Of a DNA stretch of 64,000 bases, positions 33,829-46,586 are shown in pieces. Under the pieces are notes generated by a model. That model saw only the letters and a list, made by a program, of their open reading frames with translations. It ran no database searches and was not told where the DNA came from. Position 1 is the first letter of the stretch. The number at the start of each line of letters is the position of its first letter. A program made the position numbers and the translations under genes. Source of the DNA: Daedaleopsis sinensis (lineage: Eukaryota; Basidiomycota; Agaricomycetes; Polyporales; Polyporaceae); NCBI GenBank assembly GCA_033807695.1, contig CM066310.1, positions 434,001 through 498,000 on the forward strand, given 5' to 3'.

Positions 33829-36800
33829 TCACACATCAGAAGCAATAGCAACGGCGCCGTAGAGGTTCAGGCTAAGACCGTGCACGGCATCAGGGTGGAT
33901 GTTCCGAGAAGCAGGAAAAGTAGAAGCACTATAGTAGATGAGAGCGACCTCACCAAATTCCAACTCTCTCTTGAGACGAGGCAGAGATGCCACCGTGTCA
34001 TGAGAGAACTTGAACTTGGGATCACGATCCTGCTTGAACAAATGCCTACCATCCCACAACGGGACTATAGTCAATATGTTCGATTTAGCAAACATCAAAT
34101 TACTAGGAATTCTAGGAACAACTCACTGTCATCTGTCATCTGCCACGTTGTCTTGTCTCTCATCTCAATAAGGGAGCGTGAAGGAAGAGAGGCAGGAGTA
34201 CGACCCTTCTTCGGCGTGGCTGCACCCATACCGGGAAGAAGACGTGCTACGGAACGGAAACATTAGACAGAAATCCCATTTGTAAAGGTAGAACTTACCA
34301 TTGCCAGACGTCGCAGCAGTGCTGCTTGGGAAGGTACGGAAAGACAGGCCATTGATTCTGCCACTACCGTCGACCATCTGAACACCAAAGGTAGGCACTC
34401 CCAAGCAGGGACTGCCAAACACCTCAGCCATCCAAGCCAAGCTGCGCTCGTTCTCACCACGAAGAGGACTTAACAAAATTTGCTTAGCCTTCTTCTGAGC
34501 AAACGGAGCCGGAACGATGACGTTGCAGCCAAGAACAACCCCCACGGTCCACAAAATGGCACGCTGAGGGCCAGTAGCGGAGGGGATTGAGATGACAGGG
34601 TATGTCGAGCCGGTGGTGGTGTACACATGCGCTGTGGCAAGTCCAGGAGGTGCACGAGCAGGGTTCAGCACCCCGGGGTGCCCCATGGGCCCCCCATAAG
34701 CATGAAGGATAAGCTCCATAAGAGCGCTGAGTATACGGTCAGATCAGCGTCAATCTCAACAGTAACTTGAAGCGCACGGACTCACTCTTTATCAACAGAG
34801 TAGCCAGGCTGGTCAATAATACCCTCAGACAGCAGGATTGTTGTCAGGGTGTACGCTCCAGTGTCAGGATAATGATCCCTGTCAGAGGAGATTAGTGAAA
34901 GAAATACTTAGTGATACGACCGATCAATATGCTTACTTCAAGGAAGGGAGGAAAGCATACGTGTCCTTCAGTAGGACATCTGTAGCATCGTCATCCTCCA
35001 AATCAACACCGGAACCGTAGCCAACAGCGTGCACAGTCGGAACACGTCCAGCAGAACCAGTTAAGGCAACTGGAGTGTCTGATATGATCTGAGCAGTTGA
35101 TGTGATTACAGAGAAATAGCACATACCTGCGTTCAAAAGCTCCCCCTCATTGTCGTCCACCTCCATGTCCCACATAGGAGAGCTAGACCTGGTGATAGGC
35201 TCCTTGATGGGAGAGGTGTCGGGAATATCCACGGTATCACTGATCACAGTCAGAGAGTATCTATGAGGATCAAACCCGCATTGCGCTTACTTAGAGATGC
35301 GCACACGACGAGGAGATCGGGGGTCATTCTTGAACTTCGGCTCTATTTTGGAAGACGACATCCTAGAAAGTGTCAGCGCTGCAACTCATTGATGTAGTCA
35401 GGATCGCTCGTACCGGGTGGCTCTAGGCTTCTCCTGTTGGATGGAATCGAGGCTATAGCACACGTGTTAAAGGTGGGTGCGACACATGTCTGTATTAAAA
35501 GGGACATACACTTTATGCAACTGGTCAAAGTTCTCGGTGGACGACATGTCCTTACGGAAGAGAGCGGTCTGAGTATTGTAACTGGAGAGAGTGTGAGGGT
35601 AGGTAAGAGAGAGATATAGCTGAACTAGTACGTCTCGGAGTCAACCTCAGAAGGGTTGAAGACTTCCTCAGCGGAGCTAGAAGGAACTGTGAGTGCCAGA
35701 CATAATAATAAGATAGCATTAACAACGTACTCAGGGACCTTGCTGGCATGGGCACGAGCGGCTGGGGTGACCTTACGGCCAGTAGCCTTTACGGTTGTCT
35801 TCGGAGTGGTGGCCTTAGCCTTCGGTGCTGGCTTAGCAGCCTGCGAAGGCTTCAAGGCAGGAGGTAAAGTTGCCTTAGCTGGGGCCCGTGTACCCTTTCC
35901 ACGAGGAAGCGGAGGGGCAGTTTTCTTCTGAGTTGCAACAGGTGCCTCAACAACATCCCAGTCCTCGTCAACATTGTTGGCGGGAACCTGTGCTTTGCTG
36001 TTGTAGGTAGGGTGTTAGTGTTGTAGAAAAGGTTCATAGAATGGAGTAGACTTACCCATTCACAGTGCGGGTCTTCTTCATAGGACTCTCTCTACAAGAT
36101 AATAAGTATTCCGCATAGGCCAGCAACTCCAATAATACATACTGTTCTTGCTCATCAGAGTCCTCTTCCTTGGCCCGCTTAGCTCTGGGAGTACGACGGA
36201 AGACTGTGCTTCCACTCTTGCGACGAGATGGAGTGGTAGCTTCAGATTTGACTGGAGTGGATGCCACACTGCTTTTGCTAAAGCATGGTGCTTAGAACAT
36301 ATAGGGGAGAGGGCGTAGAAGAGCAAAACACGTACACAGGCGAGGGAGTACCCGGACTGACTGTCTCCGTATCGTCCACCTTACGGCCACGGCTAGGAGG
36401 GTATCAACATGAGAGAGGAAGATGGAACATTGATCAGAGTATCACATACCGTGTAGCCTTTGGAGTCCGCTCAACTTGAGGACGGGTGTCAGGCTCATCG
36501 TCATCAGACGGCATGACAGTGTCAGACGACTCGTCGTTCTGAGTAGTCATAGACTCATTCTCGCTCAACTCCTCATCACTGAAGTACGTTATAGCAACCG
36601 AAGCGAATGCAAATGAATAATAGACGCACCTTTCAATGTTGTGAGAGGACAGGAGCTCCAAGTTCTCCCTGTCATCTGCATCCATCGTATTCTCCTCCTC
36701 CTCCTCCTCATCATTCTCTTCCACCTCTTCAGCCTCTGAATCCACATATTCAGGACTGTTGTAGCTTGTCAGATACAAGTATAGGATAGAATAGGGACAC

Positions 36801-37136
36801 AACGTACGTTTTAACGACCTTGGCCTTGGGAGCACGACGCCCCGTAGTCATACTAACAGAAAGGATTTGCGGTGAGGAGATTGGTTAGGTGTAAACGTCG
36901 ACAATAAACTCACCGAGGGGTACGCTTTGGCTTCTCACTTGCAGGGGATGCCTTTGTGGCAGCAGGCTTTGCAGCAGACTTGCGAGTACCTGCTACGGTG
37001 CGAGCAGCAGCAGCACCCTTTGCTCTGGAGGAATAGGAGGTCAAAGGTTGAAGAAGAGTTCGACGGCAACAACGAACTTGAGAGTCTCAGCAGCAGCTGA
37101 AGTTTGAGATGAGGCTGCGGCACGACGAGGAGGCAT
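33829..37136 (-). CDS. Many-exon basic/acidic low-complexity protein, uncharacterised family
   Basis: I do not recognise a named domain. The ATG at 37136 starts MPPRRAAASSQTS, and more than ten short exons follow, to a stop at 33829. The first half is disordered: Lys/Ala-rich AKGAAAARTVAGTRKSAAK, an acidic DSEAEEVEENDEEEE stretch, then TPSRRKSGSTVF and KPAPKAKATTPKTTVKATG. This composition is typical of chromatin-associated tails. The C-terminal half looks folded: GSGVDLEDDDATDVLLKDTYAFLP, an exon near 34700-34300 with QRAILWTVGVVLGCNVIV, and ILTIVPLWDGRHLFKQDRD near 34090. The pattern recalls an expanded Agaricomycete family, from memory only. It is divergent from the gene at 37845, so the two may share a promoter. 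MSSSKIEPKFK near 35360 could instead start a second gene. Confidence 0.6.
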
Positions 37137-37844
37137 AGTAGCAGAGTAGTGGAAGTAGGGCGAGGGCTGTGAATATGGAGAAGGTGAAAAGGAGGTACGA
37201 TGCTGAGGAGAGCACAGATAGGAGATGCGCAAGTGGGAAGAGTGAAAAGACTCCGTAGCGAGGCGGTCTCTCCTGACCGGTATATAACCTTTTCGCTTGC
37301 GAGTTGTTTGGCTTCTGTTTGTCTGCCCCAAAGCTTCCAGCTGAGCTGGCAACAGAATGGGGGAGAACATGAGGCTTGGAAATGACCTGCAAGCGACGTT
37401 GCCACATCCTGAGTGATACCCGTCGGCAGTACATCTGGCAACTTCAGCTAAGCAGCTTCTTCAGCTCTCTCCCCTGCTCAACTACTTCTTAGCTGCTCTT
37501 GTTATATATGTAAAGCACAATGCGTGCTAAAATGGGAGGAGTGTCAGCCTACTGGCAGATTTATTGCGTTCAGTCCAATCTTGCCAGAGCCGGAAGGTGT
37601 GTCGGCTAGGGCAGCTGGTGGACTAGATGTTACCCGACTTCGGATATTCCACACATGCATTACGAGCTGATCGGAGTCTTGCCCGGCCTACGTGTCGATG
37701 CTTTCTAAGAGTTGAGTAGATCAGTATTAGCTCACCTTCACGTATACTTGTGACCCCACGGCTGCTGGCAGCATTGCACCCACGACACCTCCTCATCTGT
37801 GCTCAATCACTCTATTGTTGCATCGGACCACCATTCTCTCAGCT
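37137..37844. other. Divergent intergenic region
   Basis: About 700 bp between two divergent uncharacterised genes, presumably a shared promoter. No repeat or RNA was noticed. Confidence 0.45.
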
Positions 37845-39124
37845 ATGTCGTATCTTGCTCAGCTGCGTGAACATCCTACCAAATATCGTGAGTTGGCCTC
37901 ATATATCCTAACTTGATGACACCGACAAAGTAAGGAGTATAGATGATCTCCTGCAGAATCATATGAAAGCTCTGGTGGATTCTGACTCACAAATTCCATA
38001 TCAGCAGCTGGCTAGCATAGACCAGGTATGTCGTTCAGTGATACCATTGTTGAACGGTTGCAGAATCATGATTTCCGCTTTCAGACCAAACACCCTGCAG
38101 CCATGGCCGAGCTCTGTGAGAGAAACTCAGGGAAAACAATGCTGTTGACATACCGGCGCAACAAGGGAGATGATGTGGAGGAAGTTATCTTTAAGGTCCA
38201 GGGTTATCTTTTGGACTACAAACTGCCCCCAATACGTCAGACCGAGTGAGTTCTCCATATTTTGCACTAAGACTACCGTGCACATACCAAGCTTTCATAT
38301 ACCTCAGCATCCCTCGTAACACCAATCGCATCATCGACATGAAGCAATATGTGACTTTGACAGGGCTCGGTGCAGAATGTTTCAATCGTGCGATCTGTGG
38401 GGTTGGAACCTTGTACCAGATGTTTCACGCCAAGTTGCAACAACGTGGATGTCAGCTTCGCCCCTGGAAGCCCAGCAGAGATGGTGTTTACCCAGCTCTT
38501 ACCTTTTCTAATCGGTACTTCACCTCGGTCAAAGACGCAGACGGAGAGAGGCCAATTGATCTCCAGGGCACCATCGATCCCTTGAATGTCATCAGTTCTC
38601 TACTCCGTCGCGAGATACACATTTCTGAGAATGCTGTGGAGTACTGGATGCAGTCCGAGAGCCAGCCGTGAGTCAAACAACCAAAATATGCGATCTCAAC
38701 AAGCAACCTCACATGATCTGTTCTAGGAACATCTATTCCGTAATCAAGCCAGAGACCTTATACCACAGCAACATGGTAGAGGTGCAGGTTGCATTTCATG
38801 CCGTTAGAGTTGGTCGGCAGGAGTATGTCTTCCTTCCAAAGCTGCGAGCGATCTGCATTTTGAACCGGGTTGCGGAACGAGTGAGTGATAAGCTTTTGAC
38901 CAAGCACTTCTTCTACTGACACTTACGGGGCTTAGGAGTATAATGCAGCAGCTATCCAAGCCCTCAGTACTTGCATTGTGTCGCCTCTCAAGAAGGTGAA
39001 GCGTAAGGTGGGGTATGGTCACAATAGCGATGAGTCGCATGTGGAAGAGGAGGATGTACCGGGGAATGAGATGAAGAAACTCTGCATCCAGCAGAACATT
39101 GATGTGGATCACGCCATGTCCTAA
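37845..39124 (+). CDS. Uncharacterised Agaricomycete family (FNRA..GVGTLYQ type)
   Basis: It starts at the ATG at 37845 (MSYLAQLREHPTKY), has five or six exons and stops at 39122-39124. The folded core spans 38340-38900: GLGAECFNRAICGVGTLYQMFHAKL, YPALTFSNRYFTSVKDADGERP, DLQGTIDPLNVISSLL, SENAVEYW, then VEVQVAFHAVRVGRQEYVF and LRAICILNRVAER. No catalytic motif is evident. The last exon has KKVKRKVGYGHNSDE, a basic patch like a nuclear localisation signal. Proteins of this pattern occur in many paralogous copies in polypore genomes, from memory only. A few tens of bases separate its stop from the convergent dioxygenase-like gene. Confidence 0.65.
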
Positions 39125-39222
39125 AGATGGTCCGGCTAGCGCTCCAACTCCCATACAGTAATCTGATCTACCGAATAAATTATCATTGTCGCCGTAGAGT
39201 ACAAAGGTGCAGCAAGACTAGA

Positions 39223-42200
39223 CTAAGATTTAACACGACGCAAAGTGCGTTGGTATTTACAAAGTATGTGCTCCAAAGTGATACCGTCGAAAGTGATGGC
39301 CGCCTTCTCTGTATCCGTCAGCGCGGTATGAAGAAAGTTGTAGATTTCCGTGAACGCCTGAACCGTGTCAGCTCGACCCGAGGATGGCATGTATTGTCGC
39401 GAAAACTTGTAGAGACATTTGCGGGGCCCCTTGTCGTTTGCATGAATAATCGCGCCAAGTTCGTCGAGAGTGGGCTCGGCGATTTGCGCTGCATAGACCA
39501 TGTCAGTAGACAAAAGATAGCCGGTTAACGCCCCAACGAGGGGGAGCATCTTCACGGCCTTCCACTCCTTGCCAATCTTGACCTTGTGTGTACTCTGCAG
39601 CCACCGGTAGCAAGACGTGAAGGAAGGTTTGTTGGGGGAGTTGGTCTTGAGAAACTCATCCCAGTCGTCTTCGTGTTCGAAGTAAACGGCGACGTTGGTG
39701 AGGGCATCACGTCGCTGCGATTGGCATGAGCCGTAGCAGTTCACGTTTACCAGCCAGGCGACAGACTTCACGTCTCCATCGAAGCCCGCGTCCACTAGGA
39801 ACGTATCCCAAGCTTGTGCGTTCTCGAAGTATCCTTGCGTCAGACCCTTGTGAAGTGCGGCAGAGTCGAAGAGAAGTGTGCGTGTGAGGACCTGGCTAGC
39901 GAATGCTCCAGGAAGGGTTGATTGCGAGGGATGGAATGGCCCACCAGGACCTTTGACGATGGACCGTGACGTCGCGTGCTCGCGGAAGGGGAGGAAGTGA
40001 TCAAGATTAGACGCGACGAGGATCTGAAGCGGTGTAAGGGGAGGCGAAGAAGGGGTCTGCACGAGAGGGATAAGTTCGCGAATGAAGGCGATGATTGTTT
40101 GTAACGAAGTCGCTGGAATGAGGGCGTTTGGAGTGATCACTGGCGTCGGAGATGGAGCAGTCGCAACAGCAGCGTGAGCAGAAGATGGACCAGCAGCAGC
40201 GTTAGATGACAACTGAGCTTTGGATCGATATCGTGCGTGGATGGGGATGGAGGGGGGCGTTGGGCATCTTTGTGTGATCTGCAGGGACTCTGCGACGGCC
40301 TGTGATGTTGTGGATAGAGCTGGACTGCAGCGAGATACTGCGGCGGAGATTCGGTGCAGAACCGTGGCCTCGTTGCTAAGTGGGTCCGCGACAGGAGATG
40401 CACGAAGAGCAGCAAGATAGGGATCTAGGGAGGAGACCGAAAGCGACTGGTGTCTAGCTAGCTTCTGGCCTAACACGGACGTTTTGACGGACTGATGGAC
40501 GCGCCAGACGTCGCGGAACAGAAGAACGTCGAGGTTTCGGACGGATGCTACCGTGTACATCACGAAATAGGCGGCGATGAGCTGCGTGTTGGATGGGAAA
40601 GACAACCACGTCCGGACGATCTTGATAGCCTCGATGCAGATGCGCTCCTGAACTTCCTGCAGAGGCATCTGAGAGTTCGGACGAGACCACTTGACGATGT
40701 GATCCTCGTCGGGAACAGCCAGATCAGGAAGGTAGTCTCCAGCATGCAGCTCGCCCGCCTTGTTGGCATGCCACAGCCTGTAGATGTCGCGCGTCATCTG
40801 TTCAATCCAGTCGTCACTGTCATCGAACTTGGTGATGTCCTTCCGTAAGGCAGTCACGACCTCTCGCAACTGAGTGATGCAGTCTTGTGTCAGCCAGAAC
40901 CAAGCAGCCGCATTGGCAAGCATGAGGCGACGTCGCTCGATGGCGACCTGCAGATCAGCGAGATCCAGAGCCTTGACACGAGTAGGCCAGGCCCTCCAGA
41001 GTCCTGCGATGCGGTGCGCTAAAGCAGCGGCATCCTTCGATGGCTCTTGGAGACCGTGGAGGAAGACGTTGACGTCTCCGCCGCTCGATTCCTTCACAAG
41101 CGTCAGGGCATCTGCGACAGACTCCCAAAAGTCCAGCTCCGACGTAAGATTGTCCAAAGAGAACAGCTTGAGGACCTTGTTGAAGGCTACCTCATCGTGA
41201 GTGTTGGGATCTAGTACATGCAACCACCCTGAGTAAGTACTTTTGTTCTATTATAAACCACAACCAGACTGACCGTCTACCTCCATCGCATGCGCGTCGC
41301 TAGCACAAGTGCCCATAATGGCTACATCGAGAGCCCCAGTATCTGCTGGCTTCTCGAACTCCTTTTGCCACGGGGCCGTGATGACTGCAGCTTCGTGCGC
41401 GTAGCTCATATCTTCGGTATGAGACGAGTCTTCATGGCCATCAGCTAGCGAGTATGCACGTTAGCATATTGTAGACTTGTATATCATATATGAGAAGTAA
41501 ACTAACGTGATTGTGAACGCAACATGTAGCGCTGCGTAGCATTACAAGTAGACGGTCCGCTCCCCACTCTGCGAGTCTCTGAGGATGCAGCGGATGGAGA
41601 TGCTGACGGCATTGGAGCTCCTAGAAGTACTCAGTAAGCACAGTGGAATTTGAGCTGCAAAGGAGCCACTGACTAGATGGTCCCGAACCCTGCGGGCCCT
41701 TCAATCGCTTAGAGCGGCGGAGGTCAGAGATATCAAGCTCGTCGAGCTCCGGGTCGGTGTCGATGGTCTCGACGGCCTTGCGCTTGCCCGCACGCTTGCT
41801 ACCTTTAAGAGACGTCAGCGAACATGTTCGAATCTAGGGACGGAGATGCATCTCACTCGGGGGAAGGTCGAGCGGCTCCTCGTTTAAGTCTGTGTCAACG
41901 ACCGCGACGGCCTTGCGTTTTCCGGTGCGCCTGCTACCTGTGCAATACATTAGTAGTCACATTCAAAAGCCACGATAGAGATGCAACTCACTTCCGGCAA
42001 CCTCTCGCGATTCGTCTTCCACGTCGGTATGGGATGCGTCTTTACGAGCTCCAGACTCTGCACAATGAGAGACTTATGTTACTAACTATGCCACGTTCAG
42101 AGCCGAATTCAAATAGACTTACTGTCACGCTGTGATCGTGTCTTATGAACGTAATGGGGTACAAACCTCCCATGCTTCTCCTTATGCGCCTCCCACCTAT

Positions 42201-44182
42201 CGATGCTTTCGAAGCGTGTGCACCCGAACTCCGACGACTTGTGCTTGGTACCGGGGTGGAGGTCCCAAGGAGTAGGGTAGAGGCGGGGCTTGTCCTCGGA
42301 TTCGTCGCAGCTTTGCTCCTCGCTATCCTCGTCGCTGTTTTCGATGTTGCCGTCCGGGCCGTCCTCGATGGACATAGCTTGTCGTAGCAGCTCGAAATCG
42401 AGCTTAAACTTAAGATGTGGGGGTGCTTGCTTCACGAAGTACTGCAGGATGTCACCGCTGGCGCGGTAGATGAAGTCGAGGTAGGCCTGGCGAGACGTCA
42501 GCCATGGGCCGTCGTTGAACCAATTAGCACACTTGGTGGATGCATCAACGTCGTCATAACTAGAGAAGATATTGTTCAATCGCAAGTGAGTTGAAGAGGA
42601 TGAGACTGCAGGCACCTGGGATCCTTCATTTCCGGAGTGATCGCTAAGAGCTCGCCCTTGGGGAGAGCGGCCAAAGCGACCAGGGAGGATCCGTCGAGGA
42701 GAGGAGCGGACGGGTAGCACACGATGACAAACCGATACGAGTGATCGGGAGGTATCGTCCGATGAGGAGCAGTGGGCGGGAACCCGCCATGATATCGCAA
42801 GCCGCAGAAGCAGCAAGAGACCAGGCCATCGAGTACTAGTAATAAGGAACAGTAACTATCGAATTAACCATTGAACGATGAGGACGCGACATACCAATCG
42901 CGACCCCAAGCTCAGCGATCATAAAGAATCCAGGGTCTTCACCAGGCGCAAGATCGTTCATCGCGATCATACAGGTATAACCTCCAGGCGAGTCGTGCCG
43001 GTCGATGTGCTTCCCAGCGAACTGACCAAGATCTTCTTTAAACTTGGCAGCTACAAGACCATAGTCAGCACGAGAATGTCCACGAGATGTCAAAAACTGG
43101 GGAGCGTACCAGCGAGCGTGTCAGCGGACTTGGTAGACGCTATGTTGAGCTGCATTGTTGGGAACGCATAGTTCCCTTCATAGCCAATACGGGGCAGGTT
43201 AGTCACCTCAGCCTGAAGACGCAAAGCCTCCCCGATATCTTTCGGCCCGGACTCCAAGCTCGCGATAGCAATCGGGGCTGCAGCCTATAATACATAACAT
43301 GCAGTGAGATAGTATGTGAGATTACAAGCTATCGCTAGTACGTGCCTGCACGGTCTGGAGACGCAACTCGTTGTGATCACTCGGTTCACCTCCCTTGACC
43401 TTCGCACCGACCGTCGGCCCTGCTAAGTTCTTCTGGATCTGATAGCTGTGCGCCAGGCTATATGCACGATCCGAGTTCGCGATGTTGACGGCTTGCTTAT
43501 GACGTTCCCAAGCTGTACCGCCGACGTACTTCTTGTCGACTATGACGGGCTTGGTTGGAGTACGCTCATCGCGATCACCGAGAACGGCGTCTCGAGCAGC
43601 CTCCATGTCGACCTCGAGGGTGCGAGAGACTGCACCGCTGATGGGGAAGATGAATAGAGTACCAACTTTAGGAGTCTGAGTCACTTACTTGGGGGTGACC
43701 CAGCACTGTACGACGTCGTCCTCGGGGTTGCCTTTGCCCCACATGTCTCGGGCGAATATGTAGTCGCCAGGTTGAAGCTTGAGGTAGCCTATCGATGACC
43801 ATGAACAAGAGGGTATCTACAAATAATAGTAGAACTTACCGGCGGCCTTGACAGCGGACTGTGTGCCGTCAGGGAGCACGATGCCCTTGACATACTCGAG
43901 GTAGTCCAGCATGGCATGCTTATGCGTATCTTGCAGATAGATATAGACATTGTTGATGCCCTTGACGTGGGCAACCAGCGGATGGGTGGGGACGCGGTAG
44001 AACACAGGGAGCTTGGGATCACGACCTGGGAGAAGGACGAGTTCACCGTCTCCAGGAGGTCCAACAGGGCGCGGAGGGGAAGGGGAGGCGTTGCGGACTA
44101 TACACAGCGGACGAGTTCGAAGGATACACAGCAGGAAGCTGTGAGCGTACATACCTTTGTTACGACGAGTGCGACCTGTCAT
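39223..44182 (-). CDS. TET/JBP-like 2OG-Fe(II) dioxygenase with long C-terminal extension
   Basis: The ATG at 44182 starts MTGRTRRNKG and at least ten exons run to the stop at 39223. The middle exons (43050-42600) hold a double-stranded beta-helix dioxygenase pattern. FAGKHIDRHDSPGGYTCMI supplies the HxD iron ligands, DPGFFMIAELGVAI is the central strand, and CFCGLRYHGGFPPT supplies the distal His. HSYRFVIVCYP supplies the Arg expected to hold 2-oxoglutarate. This layout matches fungal TET/JBP proteins, which oxidise 5-methylcytosine in DNA; I judge it by eye. Downstream come CTRFESIDRWEAHKEKH, basic linkers with repeated GKRKAVE/V motifs, and then a helical region that includes a 666-codon open frame (39223-41223) of unknown fold. 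The gene structure is fairly sure, the dioxygenase call moderate and the DNA substrate unproven. Confidence 0.62.
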
Positions 44183-44556
44183 CGTGGATGGAGGGACAAG
44201 AATTCGTGCAGCGAAGTATGGGAGAGGACAAAGGCAGGGGTGGGCGAACAATCTGAGACGAGAACAAGCTGGGTATAAATGAGATTCGAGGACAACGCTA
44301 GCAGCTTGTCACTAAATTGATGATAAAAATGGGCCCGGACCCCGTAATCGTCCATGGTACTCTGGACTCCTGCTACTCTGGACTCCTGCGCCCCAAAATT
44401 GCTTGCTGCCTTACCTCAGTTGGCATATAAGAGTCTCTGCGAGGACCTTGAATCGTCCTATACCACCAGGATCCACCCTGGAACCTGCAAACTTGCCCTA
44501 CCTGCTCGACGAACTTTCCAATGCATTTGTTTGTTGATTATTTCCAGCTGGCCGTA

Positions 44557-44685
44557 CCAAAATACGTCGATGACCAGGAGCATCGACTCATTTTGGCCTG
44601 ACCAATGGCAGATTAGAAGTCTTGGAGATTTGGCGCTTGGTCAGGCCAAAATGTGTCGATGATGGCGAGCGTCGACGCGTTTTGG
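44557..44685. repeat. Nested inverted repeat upstream of the dioxygenase-like gene
   Basis: Arms 44557-44605 and 44637-44685 (49 bp each) are imperfect inverted copies. Their inner 17 bp (CATTTTGGCCTGACCAA and its complement) are perfect, with a 31-bp spacer. Each arm is itself a weak palindrome, with CCAAAA...GTCGATG facing CATCGAC...TTTTGG. It lies 375 bp upstream of the start codon at 44182. Confidence 0.8.
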
Positions 44686-45787
44686 CAGGACCACTTGAGA
44701 TAAGATTACGATGACACCAGACGGGAGTCGGACATAGCATGGGCCCGGTCTTATCAAAGACGGGTGGCGTCCCGGACATGGAGCTAGCCTAGTTAACTTG
44801 GGCACTTACCGTTGAAAGGACAGCTGTAGGCAGAAGCAGGTCAGACCTCAGCTCTAAGTCGAAGGCTCGGCACTCATACTACCATGGGAGACGAGTACAA
44901 ATGGGGAGAATCCTCGGAGACCGTCTCAGAGGGAATACTTGACCGATCTTGACGGTTATCCGGATGACTTACATGCTATGAGACCAAGGATTTGGCATGG
45001 TGCCTGACAAGAGCGCCTAGAAATATGAAACCTGCTTACAGTTGGGGTGTGTAAGCTAACGCAACAGAGATTGGTCCGGACATCTGGTGTATCGATAATC
45101 TACATACTTAAATACATCATCAGGATGACCGCGGCTCTGCATGGACCCGAACGTTTATCAAGAACCGTATACTAAAGGGCTATTGTACGGAATGACAGGT
45201 AGCACGATACATGCAGGGACATATCTTGAAGGTGCACGAGGGGAGGTAGAGACGAGGGGACGAGGGAGGCAGAGACGAGGGGAGGCGAGACACTTACCAG
45301 TTCAATATGTTTGGACTTGATCCGAAGTGAACGAGATAGCGCACAGCGGACGACTTCAAACATTTAGTGATCACCTATGTGGGACAGATAACGACGCACC
45401 TGATGACTACTAGAACCCAATACCACGTTTGTATGCACTCCACCGTGCTGCGAGAGGACACGGATCGAGGAGAGGCCAGATAGCCGAGGGCGAATCAGAC
45501 AGAGGTGGCGCGAGACCGGACAGCGGCGAGAGAGTAGGCGGCGACGATGAGCAGATAGAGAGCGGGAGGTAACAGCGTCGGAGAAGTGTCGAGTCGAATG
45601 TCTCGGGCAATGCAATGTGCCCGACACATGGGGAGGGGGAGGGGAGAGCTTGGTGGAGGTAGGAGGTAAAGAGAGAGAGACGCGACACTTCGTCGGAAAA
45701 GCCACGACGGTCACGTGACTTATCCCACGACCTGCCGGTCCGGACTGCCTCAGCGCCTGCGGTTACTGCCGGGCAGCCACGAGAGCC

Positions 45788-45831
45788 GTGCGCGCCACGT
45801 GGCTCTCGCGCGAGAGCCACGTGGCGCGCAC
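45788..45831. repeat. 44-bp perfect palindrome with two CACGTG boxes
   Basis: The sequence from GTGCGCGCCACGTGG to CCACGTGGCGCGCAC reads identically on both strands over 44 bp, with no spacer. Each half contains CCACGTGG, the E-box bound by fungal bHLH factors. It lies in a gene-free stretch. Confidence 0.88.
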
Positions 45832-46586
45832 ATGGACGTCATACCCTTTCCGGGTCGCTGTCCTCTCTCTCTTGCCGCCACCACCATCCACTCCCTCAAC
45901 CGCCTTCCTCTTGCTCGCCGCTGCCTCTGTCGCTCTCTTCACCGCGTCTCTCACTCTCCTCACCACCTCTGTTACTTTCTTACCGCCTCTCCCCGCCACT
46001 CCTACGACTCTCACCACCACGACCACTCTCGCTGCCGCCACCACCACCGCCACCCGTGCACTCGGCCTCGTCCATCGCTACACGCTGTCTGTCCTGTTCA
46101 TTGCATAGCAGGAGAGACAGCTGTAGTCTTCAAGACTCAAGACCGCTAAGCCACTGGAGTAGTAGGGACTGTAGGGACTGTGTAACTCGTTCAGCAAACA
46201 CATTCATTTTAGTATCGCTGTGTGAGGCTAGGACGGTATATTGGTTATAATCACTAAGGTAAGTCTGTGAATCGATACAAAGCCATCAGGTAAGTTATTG
46301 AAGAGGTTCTGTCTACTAAACATCGGTAGCTACGCCGATCACCTCTGTGTAAGTCTCGCAGACTGTAATAAGGCTAGTATAGCCCTTGCTAACCGACTAA
46401 TCATAACAAATCAGTGTTGCACGCAGGTTGCACGACTAGCTCTTCAACTGCACGCGCCCCGCCCGTATCGATAATGTACGCAGATTATTAACTATTACGC
46501 TGGATTGTTGATATATCACTGACACGCTGTAGCCCTCGCTTTTCTGGTCCTCGATCAATTGTCTCTATTTCGAACTCTTATTCAAG

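Larger units (their letters stand above)
44183..46586. other. 2.4-kb intergenic region with inverted repeats
   Basis: No gene is supported. It holds a duplicated CTACTCTGGACTCCTG near 44355-44390, the nested inverted repeat at 44557-44685 and the palindrome at 45788-45831. A hydrophobic frame (45788-46108) begins at a GTG inside the palindrome and is probably chance in a C/T-rich strand. Confidence 0.45.

Noticed and set aside
45788..46108. Hydrophobic plus-strand frame after the palindrome
   Set aside because: It starts at a GTG in the palindrome, and its Thr/Leu/Ala/Pro content follows from a C/T-rich strand; no splice or family support.
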